8,109 nucleotides of DNA from an uncultured Campylobacter sp. (GTDB lineage Bacteria; Campylobacterota; Campylobacteria; Campylobacterales; Campylobacteraceae), in NCBI GenBank assembly GCA_900772495.1, contig CAAHEJ010000039.1:1-8109 (forward strand). Direction: 5' to 3'. The position numbers and the translations under genes were made by a program. How positions within the stretch are numbered: position 1 is the stretch's first letter; every line of letters begins with the position of its first letter. The notes beneath the pieces are model-generated. The model did not search any database and had not been told where the DNA came from. It saw only the letters and a list, made by a program, of their open reading frames with translations. This document shows positions 1 to 5,038 of the stretch, in pieces.

Positions 1-1
1 A

Positions 2-820
2 GCGGTAAGGGACGGCACACTGCAACAAAAAAAGATAGAATTTGTCCAACACCAAAATCAAATCGCGGCTTTGTCTAACAAAGTGAGCGAAAAGCTGAAT
101 TTAGCAAAAATTTTAAGCGGTTTAAATGATGAAGCTTTGGGAATGGCTGTGAATAGGCAAAGTGGCGTAGCCATACAGCAAAGGCGAGACACGGGCTTAA
201 TGGGGCTTGGCGAATACATTAAAATCAGCGATGAAATGGATAAGCTGATTTTTAAAAAGGCTTTGGCTTACATAACGCACTATTTTACGAAAAAGCAAGC
301 CTTTAAAATCGTGGATAAAGAAGTGGGCGAGCGATATTTTACCATAAACGAGCCACAAAACCCAAACAGCTTAATCCGCGCGGGTAAATTTGACTTAATC
401 TACAAAACACAGCTTAAAATCGCAGGGCGTGAGGAAAGGTTTGCGCATTGGAGCGAGCTACTTAAAAGTATAGCACAAATTCGCCCCGACATAGTGCCTA
501 ATCTCTTGCCTTTAATGCTAAAAGATACTGATAGTCCTGTGATTGATGATGTGAAAGAAGTTTTAAAGCAAGCTGATGAAGCGCAAGCACAAGCTGCCGA
601 GCAAAACACCGCAGCCCAACAAGCCAGCGAGCTTGAAATTCAAAAACTTGCCGCACAAGTTGCTGAACTACAAGCAAAGGCAGCTAAATATCAAGCGCAA
701 AGCGAAGTGGCGCAATCAGTAGCGCAAAATAACGCTCAAATTTTACAAAATGAAAATGCGAGCAACGCTCAAAACGGCTTTAAAACCGCACCGCGAGCGC
801 AGGGAGTGGATTTAAGATGA
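2..820 (+). CDS. Phage portal protein, P22-like, C-terminal part (5' end outside window)
   Basis: The frame is open from the first bases of the window (24 codons before the TTG at 71), so the real start lies upstream and 272 residues are visible. The portal forms the dodecameric ring at the capsid vertex through which DNA enters and leaves. The visible part matches the back half of P22-type portals as I know them: the SGxAIxxRxxxG stretch (SGVAIQQRRDTG), a long helix, then GKFDLIY followed by REERFAHWSELLKSI, corresponding to the family's G-[KR]-[YF]-D-V segment and the R-x-E-A helix. The last ~85 residues are an Ala/Gln-rich coiled coil (many AQAQAAEQ-like runs) ending in a disordered tail, as in the barrel/tail part of P22 portal. 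Its stop overlaps the next start as ATGA. Family assignment is by pattern recognition; a different structural protein with a coiled-coil tail is the main alternative. Confidence 0.68.
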   Translation, partial: AVRDGTLQQKKIEFVQHQNQIAALSNKVSEKLNLAKILSGLNDEALGMAVNRQSGVAIQQRRDTGLMGLGEYIKISDEMDKLIFKKALAYITHYFTKKQAFKIVDKEVGERYFTINEPQNPNSLIRAGKFDLIYKTQLKIAGREERFAHWSELLKSIAQIRPDIVPNLLPLMLKDTDSPVIDDVKEVLKQADEAQAQAAEQNTAAQQASELEIQKLAAQVAELQAKAAKYQAQSEVAQSVAQNNAQILQNENASNAQNGFKTAPRAQGVDLR

Positions 821-1122
821 AAATTTATTTGATTTTAGGAGCTTTAATCGCGGCTTTGTTTGTTTATACTCTCACGCAAAGCGATAAAATCGCTAAACTT
901 AAAGCGCAAAACGAGCTTGCTTTGAGCGTAAATAAAGAACTCAATTTAAGTTTAAGTAGGGTTATCGAGCAAAACGCAAGGGACAAGGAAATTTTAAAAC
1001 AAAAATTTGAAGCGGATTTGCTGAATTTACAAAAAAAAGAAAGGGCGTTGAGTTATGTTAAAAATAGCCGTGAGCGCAATGTTAGCAAGCTTTTTAATGA
1101 TAGCATTTTGCTCTTGCAATGA
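817..1122 (+). CDS. Inner-membrane spanin-like protein (Rz-like)
   Basis: A 101-residue protein with an N-terminal membrane segment (residues about 3-20, YLILGALIAALFVYTL) and, after it, a long charged helix with heptad-like spacing (residues about 24-80). That is the type II membrane-anchor-plus-periplasmic-coiled-coil plan of i-spanins, which act with an outer-membrane lipoprotein to fuse the two membranes in the last step of phage lysis. The start is the ATG of an ATGA overlap with the portal gene, preceded by a GGGAG Shine-Dalgarno-like site about ten bases upstream. The next gene starts inside this one in another frame, the arrangement typical of Rz/Rz1 pairs. The role is inferred from topology, size and the embedded partner; I see no sequence signature unique to Rz. 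A non-lytic coiled-coil membrane protein is possible. Confidence 0.6.
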   Translation: MKIYLILGALIAALFVYTLTQSDKIAKLKAQNELALSVNKELNLSLSRVIEQNARDKEILKQKFEADLLNLQKKERALSYVKNSRERNVSKLFNDSILLLQ

Positions 1123-1327
1123 CAAAGTCATCGTTAAAAGTGAAATTTTGCGTGATGAAATTCCAGCTGAACTGCTCGAAGTGCCGCTTTATGCGCACCC
1201 AAAGGCTGAAAACAACGCCGATGTTGTAAGTGCTTACATAGTGCTTTATAGTTTTTATAGCGATTTGAAAGAAAAAATTTCGCTTATAAAAAAGCGACAA
1301 GATGAGTTTTTAAAGGATAAAAAATGA
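1055..1327 (+). CDS. Outer-membrane lipoprotein spanin-like protein (Rz1-like)
   Basis: A 90-residue protein with a short basic start, a hydrophobic stretch (residues 4-18) and a cysteine pair in an IAFCSC context, consistent with a lipoprotein signal peptide, though neither cysteine sits in an ideal lipobox (phenylalanine occupies -1 or -3). After it come IPAELLEVPLYAHP and then NADVVSAYIVLYSFYSDLKEKI. This proline-containing segment followed by an A(D)xxxxYxxLYxxYxDLxxKI helix is a pattern I know from phage o-spanins. The start (ATG at 1055, AAAGGG upstream) lies 68 bases inside the preceding gene in another frame; the stop overlaps the next start as ATGA. Together with the upstream gene it would form the membrane-fusing spanin complex of Gram-negative phage lysis. 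No endolysin is in view. Confidence 0.62.
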   Translation: MLKIAVSAMLASFLMIAFCSCNDKVIVKSEILRDEIPAELLEVPLYAHPKAENNADVVSAYIVLYSFYSDLKEKISLIKKRQDEFLKDKK

Positions 1328-1740
1328 AAAGAGCGGTTTATTTTAAGCGCGATTTAGAGCTTGTTTTAAAGGACAGATTTGGGACAGCACTTGATGAGTT
1401 TAAATCATACAAAGCAGGACTTAACGAGCTTGAAATACCAGCACACTGCGGATATTATCAAAGCAAAAACAATGAATGCTTTTTTGTTTATGATGGGGAC
1501 GGCGATTTAGAGCTTGAAAGCGAGTGCGTTAAAAAGTATGATTTTGAAAATTTAAATGTTAAATTTTTGGATTTTTATTTGGGCGAGCGCAAACACCACA
1601 AAAATGCCGATGAGAGCGAAAAAAGGCTAGTGGAGGATTTTTGCGTGCTTTTTTCTTTGAATGAAATGTGCGAAAAGCCTAAAATCGTGCCAGCTTATTA
1701 TGCTGCGATTTTAAATAAAATCTTTGGCGAAAAGGCTTAA
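1324..1740 (+). CDS. Hypothetical phage protein, 138 aa
   Basis: I do not recognise this protein. It starts at an ATGA overlap with the spanin-like lipoprotein gene and has a good Shine-Dalgarno sequence (AAAGGA, about six bases before ATG), so it is very likely translated as part of the same operon. It is soluble-looking, acidic in the middle (DGDGDLELESE) and contains four cysteines spread along its length, without a CxxC metal-binding spacing. No transmembrane segment or signal peptide is visible. Being directly behind the spanins and ahead of a convergent terminase gene, it is probably the last gene of a late operon. A structural, head-completion or lysis-accessory role is conceivable, but nothing in the sequence decides between these. 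Confidence 0.6.
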   Translation: MKRAVYFKRDLELVLKDRFGTALDEFKSYKAGLNELEIPAHCGYYQSKNNECFFVYDGDGDLELESECVKKYDFENLNVKFLDFYLGERKHHKNADESEKRLVEDFCVLFSLNEMCEKPKIVPAYYAAILNKIFGEKA

Positions 1741-1771
1741 AAAGGTTTTTTGGTTAAATTTTCGTGCAAAT

Positions 1772-3340
1772 TTAAATTCGCCAGCTCATCGAGCCGCCAT
1801 AAATGCGCGTGTTTGTTTTGGGCGTATAATCCTTTAAAGGCGGTGCGCTCACGCTCTCACTTGCCACGCAGCTAGCAAGCGCGTCTATACAATCATCTTT
1901 TCTAAAAGGTTTTTCAGGGTTAAAGGCTAGAAGCTCTTTTTTGATTTGATTTAGCCCTTGCGCGTTTTGTAAAAATACCAAATGCCCGCTGTTGTAGTAG
2001 GGTTTTAAGGCTTTTATCTTTTCTACCTTGCTTATTTTTCGGTTTGCGCTGTAAAGGTTGATGATATTTGCGATTAAGGGCGCAGCTTGCTTTTTAAGCC
2101 GCTCATTTACCAAAACTATTTCATTATTTAAAAGGCGCGAAAGGGTTTCGCCGCCGCCCTCTTTTTCGATGAAAACCTTGCTTTTTGGGTATTTTAACAT
2201 AGCCTCGATGATAACGCTACAAGTTTTCGCCTCGTCCCAAATGCCAAAAAAGCAATCTTTTACCACAAAGCGCGTTAAATTTGCGTTTGTTTTTTCACAG
2301 CCTACCACGACAATGGCGCGGTTGTCAGCCTTGACATTTAGGCTTGTAGCGTTGTCGATAAAGATAAATTCATTTTGCGGGTTTTGCTCGTAGCTCGCAA
2401 TGAGCTTAAAATTTGCTATGTCAAAAAAGCCCGCTTCACTTGCTTGCGGCACTTGTTGGTATTGAGATGAAAACTCGTCCTCGCCCATTTGCTTGCGTAA
2501 AAACTCTAAATCATCTTTGCTGTGTCTTTGCGGAAAAAGCGGCTCATCAGCCTTGCGCTTGTAGCTAAAATCGCCTATTTTATACTCTATTTCATCCTTG
2601 TTTAAGGCTTCTAGTGAAATTTGATGCCACTGCTTGATAATGCTTGTATCAAAGTTTCGCTCATCAAGCAAAAAGCCGCATAAATCCTCATAACCAAGCC
2701 TTTGCATTAAAATGGTAATGTTTGAAAAATTATCTTGCAAACGGCTTAACACACTTTCTTTGAAGTTGTGATTTACGCGCTCGCGCTCTACCTTACTGCT
2801 CATATCGCTTACTTTTATCGGGTCATCGATTAAAATGCTGTGCGCGTGAAAGCCTGTAATCGCCGATTTTAAAGTCGTTACAAAAAGCCCGCCCCCCTCT
2901 TTTAGCACAAACTCGCTTGAATTGTCCTGCAAAAAATAGGGTTTTTCGCCAAAAACTTGCGCCCAAAACGCGCTTTTCATTAAGTCGCGCACTTGATTTG
3001 AGATTTTACGGCAAAGCTCATCGCTGTAAGAAATGTAAATGATTTTGCGCGTTCTATCTCGCCCCAAAGCCCACGCAGGAAAGGCTCGCCCTACAATCTC
3101 GGTTTTAAGGTAGCTGGGCGGCATATTAAGCATTAAGCGCGTTATGTTTGCCTCGCCCTTGCTTTGCGCGTAATCTTTAAGCGTGAAAGAGAGCGTTTCG
3201 CAGACATATTTGATGTGCCAATTATCCAAATACGGATTTTGATTGTAGCGTTGCCATTTGAGCTTTATAAAAGTATAAAGGTCTTTTTTTGCTAGTGCCC
3301 TTAAAGCCTGTTCTTTTGATGCGTGTTGCTTTTTACTCAT
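1772..3340 (-). CDS. terL: Phage terminase large subunit (TerL)
   Basis: TerL is the ATPase-nuclease motor that cuts concatemeric DNA and pumps it into the prohead through the portal. Counting from the ATG at 3340 (522 aa), the ATPase shows a Walker A-like PPSYLKTE (74-81), the adjoining FPAWALGRD segment, a Walker B-type ILIDDP (169-174) and a coupling motif ILMQRLGYEDLCG (about 210-222). The RNase H-like nuclease has its acidic residues at FIDNATS (D329), FIEKEGG (E392) and KDDCIDA (D482/D483). Length is normal for the family. An upstream in-frame ATG at 3370 would add ten residues but has no ribosome site; the ATG at 3340 has AAAGG five bases ahead, so I prefer it. It stops 31 bases from the convergent 138-aa gene. 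The Walker A lacks the usual glycine before lysine, a known relaxed form in terminases. Confidence 0.93.
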   Translation of the reverse strand: MSKKQHASKEQALRALAKKDLYTFIKLKWQRYNQNPYLDNWHIKYVCETLSFTLKDYAQSKGEANITRLMLNMPPSYLKTEIVGRAFPAWALGRDRTRKIIYISYSDELCRKISNQVRDLMKSAFWAQVFGEKPYFLQDNSSEFVLKEGGGLFVTTLKSAITGFHAHSILIDDPIKVSDMSSKVERERVNHNFKESVLSRLQDNFSNITILMQRLGYEDLCGFLLDERNFDTSIIKQWHQISLEALNKDEIEYKIGDFSYKRKADEPLFPQRHSKDDLEFLRKQMGEDEFSSQYQQVPQASEAGFFDIANFKLIASYEQNPQNEFIFIDNATSLNVKADNRAIVVVGCEKTNANLTRFVVKDCFFGIWDEAKTCSVIIEAMLKYPKSKVFIEKEGGGETLSRLLNNEIVLVNERLKKQAAPLIANIINLYSANRKISKVEKIKALKPYYNSGHLVFLQNAQGLNQIKKELLAFNPEKPFRKDDCIDALASCVASESVSAPPLKDYTPKTNTRIYGGSMSWRI

Positions 3341-3418
3341 CTTTGCCTTTGCGCTTGAATTTGGGCGCATTTTGACAAAAATTTAAAAGTGAAAAAAGGC
3401 TTAAAAATGGAAAATTTA

Positions 3419-3443
3419 CAAAAAGGGCGCGCCCAAATTTTTG
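3419..3443 (-). terminator. GC palindrome with flanking A5/T5, possible terminator between the HTH gene and terL
   Basis: A perfect 10-bp palindrome GGGCGCGCCC (3425-3434) is flanked by A5 on one side and T5 on the other. Read leftward it can fold GGG-CGCG-CCC followed by TTTTT, the shape of a short intrinsic terminator; the A and T runs could lengthen the stem around a three-base bulge. It sits just past the stop of the helix-turn-helix gene. The short GC stem makes it weak, and a protein-binding palindrome is an alternative. Confidence 0.3.
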
Positions 3444-3456
3444 CAAACGAGTAAAG

Positions 3457-3660
3457 CTAGGATTTTAAATCCTTAATCAGCTCATCATACTTTTTAGCCT
3501 TTTTCGCCCACTTAAAAACACACTCTAAATAAGGTGGAAATGGATTTGATACGCCCCAATTATTGACACTTGAATGAGCCAGCCCGAATTCATCGGCAAA
3601 GGCTTTTTTATTTTTAAAGCCAGCCTCACGCAAAAGCTCTTTAAATCGCTCTTTTGTCAT
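3457..3660 (-). CDS. Small helix-turn-helix DNA-binding protein (Cro/repressor-like)
   Basis: A 67-residue basic protein consisting almost only of a helix-turn-helix domain: MTKERFKELLREAGFKNKKA, then FADEFGLAHSSVNNWG (residues about 21-36), where ADEFGL and SSVNNW fit the first helix-turn and the recognition helix of the Cro/XRE type, followed by a PFPPYLECVFKWAKK helix. The start at 3660 has a strong AAAGGGG site. Similar short proteins with a PxP-then-helix tail occur in Campylobacter prophages as far as I recall. It lies between the candidate toxin locus and terL, on the same strand, and could be read from the toxin promoter if transcripts pass the hairpin at 3697-3712. It may act as a local transcriptional regulator; no operator could be assigned. 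Confidence 0.8.
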   Translation of the reverse strand: MTKERFKELLREAGFKNKKAFADEFGLAHSSVNNWGVSNPFPPYLECVFKWAKKAKKYDELIKDLKS

Positions 3661-3696
3661 TTTGTCCCCTTTAAAATCGCCCCAGACTTCATAAAC

Positions 3697-3712
3697 CCCC
3701 GCTTTCGCGGGG
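3697..3712 (-). terminator. GNRA-loop hairpin behind the 20-aa peptide gene
   Basis: CCCCGC and GCGGGG pair perfectly around a GAAA tetraloop when read on the minus strand. The hairpin begins five bases after the peptide's stop codon. Only GTTTATG follows, not a long T run, so it is either a weak terminator or an mRNA 3'-end stabiliser and processing stop. Such a hairpin is expected at the 3' end of a compact toxin mRNA. The GGGG arm can alternatively pair with CCCC in the leader. Confidence 0.5.
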
Positions 3713-3717
3713 CAAGA

Positions 3718-3780
3718 CTAATAAGCCTTGACAATTATCACACAAAGTAGTATAATAACTGCGAATATGAAAGAAAGCAT
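3718..3780 (-). CDS. 20-aa hydrophobic peptide, candidate type I toxin
   Basis: This very short gene encodes MLSFIFAVIILLCVIIVKAY. Seventeen of twenty residues are non-polar, with a single charge (Lys18) near the end, so it should form one membrane-spanning helix. Size and composition resemble Ibs toxins (18-19 residues, hydrophobic, ending in a tyrosine), which depolarise the inner membrane; I do not claim homology. Support for translation: GAGGTGAT, eight bases exactly complementary to the usual 3' end of 16S rRNA, ends four bases before the ATG, a site stronger than that of most neighbours. A TGCTATAAT promoter lies about 70 bases upstream, with a folded leader between. A consensus antisense promoter lies inside the gene. 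A hairpin follows the stop. The peptide could instead be a small phage membrane protein, for example an accessory lysis or superinfection-exclusion factor. Confidence 0.6.
   Translation of the reverse strand: MLSFIFAVIILLCVIIVKAY
3728..3756 (+). promoter_or_regulatory. Exact-consensus sigma-70 promoter, antisense to the peptide gene
   Basis: TTGACA at 3728-3733 and TATAAT at 3751-3756 are separated by exactly 17 bp; both hexamers are perfect. The predicted start is near 3763. No plus-strand gene with a ribosome site follows, so the product is best explained as a non-coding RNA running over the peptide's first codons, its Shine-Dalgarno and its leader. A perfect -35 is notable in Campylobacter, whose promoters usually lack one. 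Confidence 0.75.
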
Positions 3781-3840
3781 AAAATCACCTCTTTTCAGGG
3801 GCAAGATTTAGCCTCAGGGTTACAGCCTGAGGCTAACCCC
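3763..3840 (+). ncRNA. Candidate antisense RNA (type I antitoxin), about 78 nt
   Basis: RNA from the promoter at 3728-3756 would begin near 3763 and be fully complementary to the first six or so codons of the 20-aa peptide mRNA, to its Shine-Dalgarno site and to its whole leader. It could block ribosome binding and recruit RNase III. The proposed 3' end is the large hairpin 3798-3840 (GGGG/CCCC outer pair, six-base bulge, 11-bp perfect stem, seven-base loop). That hairpin is not followed by a T run, so the end is uncertain and the RNA could extend into A/T-rich DNA beyond. The plan matches IsoA, whose promoter also lies inside the toxin gene on the other strand. A 14-codon frame in this RNA lacks a ribosome site and I take it as chance. 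Confidence 0.55.
3798..3840 (-). promoter_or_regulatory. Long hairpin in the leader of the 20-aa peptide mRNA
   Basis: TTAGCCTCAGG and CCTGAGGCTAA pair perfectly over 11 bp around a seven-base loop; outside them GGGG (at the very 5' end of the predicted mRNA) pairs with CCCC, leaving a six-base bulge. A stem at the extreme 5' end fits an RNA protected from decay. The CCCC strand ends about ten bases before the Shine-Dalgarno site, so refolding could change access to it. Confidence 0.6.
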
Positions 3841-3847
3841 ACTTAAA

Positions 3848-3856
3848 ATTATAGCA
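3848..3856 (-). promoter_or_regulatory. Extended -10 promoter for the 20-aa peptide mRNA
   Basis: On the minus strand TGCTATAAT combines a perfect -10 hexamer with the TGn extension, preceded by a T-rich region with runs roughly ten bases apart and no -35 box. This is the usual form of a Campylobacter/Helicobacter sigma-70 promoter. The predicted start is about 3840-3842, so the mRNA would open with the GGGG arm of the leader hairpin and have a leader of about 60 nt. Confidence 0.65.
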
Positions 3857-3911
3857 AAATATCCTTAAAAATACCTTAATCAATATAAAAAAATACTCAT
3901 AAAGTAAAAAG

Positions 3912-4162
3912 TTAGCTTTCAACACCGCATTTAAGGCGTTTTTGCGCCATTTCGTAAAAATCGGTATTGATTTCAAAGCCTAAAAACCGCCTTTTGCGTT
4001 AATGGCGTTTGCAAATGGTCGGTCTTTTAGTAGTTTGCTGTGAAAAATGTTGTTGTTTGGTATGTCATAAGGTGGGTCGATGATGATTAAATCCACGCTT
4101 TTGTCGGGTATTTGAGCGATTTGAGCGTAAATATCGCCGTGTTTTAGGACAATGTCGCTCAA
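3912..4162 (-). pseudogene. DNA N6/N4 methyltransferase remnant: N- and C-terminal ends joined, middle lost, frameshifted
   Basis: The first 60 codons (TTG at 4162, GGGAG seven bases ahead, directly after the terS stop) read MSDIVLKHGDIYAQIAQIPD then KSVDLIIIDPPYDIP, the target-recognition start and DPPY catalytic motif IV of a beta-class amino methyltransferase. The frame ends at TAG (3980-3982). In the next frame, without a gap, sequence continues RFLGFEINTDFYEMAQKRL to a stop at 3912, which is the canonical C-terminal end of the same enzyme family (compare G-R-x-F-I-G-I-E-I). The roughly 100 or more residues normally between, including the SAM-binding FxGxG motif, are missing. Restoring one T to a T5 run (A5 at 3982-3986 on the plus strand) would rejoin the frames, but the product would still lack motif I. 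I therefore call it a dead gene, made by an internal deletion plus a one-base slip. Confidence 0.8.
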
Positions 4163-4768
4163 TCACTCGCTCCCGTTGATGATAGCTTGCAACTCTTCGT
4201 TTGAGAGCTTGCTAAAATCCGTGTTTTCATCGACATTTAAAAAGGCTTTTGGTGGCTCTTTGCCATAAATCGCTGTTTGTAAATTTGCAAACATATTTTG
4301 TAACTTTTCAGCCGCGCCGATGATGAGCGGTTCGTCCTTGCCTGTCTGCTTGTGCCTGATAAGCTCTAAAAACTCGTTTTTTGCCAAAAGGGCGGCTTGG
4401 GCTATATTTTTTTGTATGAAATTTACGCTCATCGCCTCCAAAAGTAGCTTTTCGCTCGCCTCGTCAAGCATAGCGTTTAGGCAGGCTTCGTTAATGGTGT
4501 CCGCCTCTGCGCCTATAAAACCGCGCATTTGGTTTTTGATTTTGTTTGTCGTGGCGTTTTGCAGGCTGAAATGCTCTTTTTGTAGTATTTCATCGCGCAC
4601 GACTTCGGGCTTGATGGCTTTTGAGTGCTTGCCACGCTCCCAACCCTCGCTTTTTATCCACCACATTAAAGTGCGATACTTGACTTTAAAGCGTTCAGCT
4701 ACTTGTTTGGGCGTGTCGCTGTTTAGCTCGAAATAAAGCTTTATCTCGTCTTTGTTTGGGTATGCCAT
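4163..4768 (-). CDS. terS: Phage terminase small subunit (TerS), helix-turn-helix type
   Basis: A 201-residue protein whose N-terminal ~45 residues (KDEIKLYFELNSDTPKQVAE, then RFKVKYRTLMWWIKSEGWER) form a helix-turn-helix of the kind that binds the packaging site; the WWIKSEGWxRGKHSK segment is typical of small terminase subunits of the DUF1804-like class. The middle is helical (oligomerisation) and the C-terminal tail NTDFSKLSNEELQAIINGSE is a short acidic helix of the sort that docks to TerL. AAAGGA lies six bases before the ATG, and the stop of the upstream 44-aa gene overlaps this ATG (TAATG), so translation is coupled. TerL is encoded 800 bases downstream on the same strand, separated by the methyltransferase remnant, the candidate toxin locus and an HTH gene. 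Such pairs are usually adjacent, which suggests later insertions. Confidence 0.78.
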   Translation of the reverse strand: MAYPNKDEIKLYFELNSDTPKQVAERFKVKYRTLMWWIKSEGWERGKHSKAIKPEVVRDEILQKEHFSLQNATTNKIKNQMRGFIGAEADTINEACLNAMLDEASEKLLLEAMSVNFIQKNIAQAALLAKNEFLELIRHKQTGKDEPLIIGAAEKLQNMFANLQTAIYGKEPPKAFLNVDENTDFSKLSNEELQAIINGSE

Positions 4769-4902
4769 TATTTATCCTTTTTAAAAATCAAATAAAAAAT
4801 CAAAAAAGCAAATAAGAGAAAAAGCGAAACACCGCCTAACACCGCGAAAAAGGCGCATTGAAAAAATAAATGGTTTTCTAAATAATCTAAAAAATCATTC
4901 AT
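4768..4902 (-). CDS. 44-aa single-span membrane protein, possible holin-type protein
   Basis: A 44-codon gene missed by length filters. It encodes MNDFLDYLENHLFFQ, a glycine-containing hydrophobic span of nearly 25 residues (CAFFAVLGGVSLFLLFAFLI then FYLIF) and a basic tail KKDK, so it should be a one-pass (perhaps tight hairpin) membrane protein with its lysines in the cytoplasm. Its ATG lies inside the last codons of the upstream 39-aa gene (ATGAATGA overlap), and its TAA overlaps the terS ATG. The tight packing strongly supports translation even though its own ribosome site (GGAAG, close to the ATG) is poor. Small membrane proteins beside terminase genes are often holins or antiholins, but the spanins are at the other end of the window, so this is only a suggestion. 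Confidence 0.7.
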   Translation of the reverse strand: MNDFLDYLENHLFFQCAFFAVLGGVSLFLLFAFLIFYLIFKKDK

Positions 4903-5014
4903 CTTCCAAAACCCTACACTTACTGCCATCATCTTTTATTTTGCTCGCTAAATAAAGCACAAAAGCACTTGAAAGCGTTGTGATGATGAGTAATACAATG
5001 TCGTTGAGTGTCAT
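4895..5014 (-). CDS. 39-aa single-span membrane protein behind a G10 tract
   Basis: It encodes MTLNDIVLLIITTLSSAFVL followed by YLASKIKDDGSKCRVLEDE: one N-terminal transmembrane helix (about residues 5-23) and a charged cytoplasmic tail. It starts three bases after a run of ten Gs (minus strand) and overlaps the start of the 44-aa membrane gene by eight bases, which argues that the two are translated together. AAGG lies well upstream (before the G run), so the G tract itself may serve as, or set the spacing of, the ribosome site. The pair could be a holin/antiholin-like set; no motif confirms that. I do not recognise the family. Confidence 0.65.
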   Translation of the reverse strand: MTLNDIVLLIITTLSSAFVLYLASKIKDDGSKCRVLEDE

Positions 5015-5017
5015 TAT

Positions 5018-5027
5018 CCCCCCCCCC
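5018..5027. repeat. Homopolymer C10 (G10 on the coding strand), possible phase-variable tract
   Basis: Ten consecutive C on the plus strand, that is G10 on the coding strand, placed between the stop of the 105-aa gene and the ATG of the 39-aa membrane gene. In Campylobacter, G tracts of eight or more commonly change length during replication. Here it lies outside any reading frame, so length change would alter ribosome-site strength or spacing rather than frame. Confidence 0.85.
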
Positions 5028-5038
5028 AGCCTTGCTTT

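Noticed and set aside
2058..2393. Plus-strand frame opposite terL
   Set aside because: Shadow of the terminase coding strand; no ribosome site and no plausible protein features.
3767..3811. 14-codon plus-strand frame (MKESIKSPLFRGKI) in the antisense RNA
   Set aside because: Its ATG lies about four bases after the predicted transcript start with no ribosome site; composition gives no hint of function.
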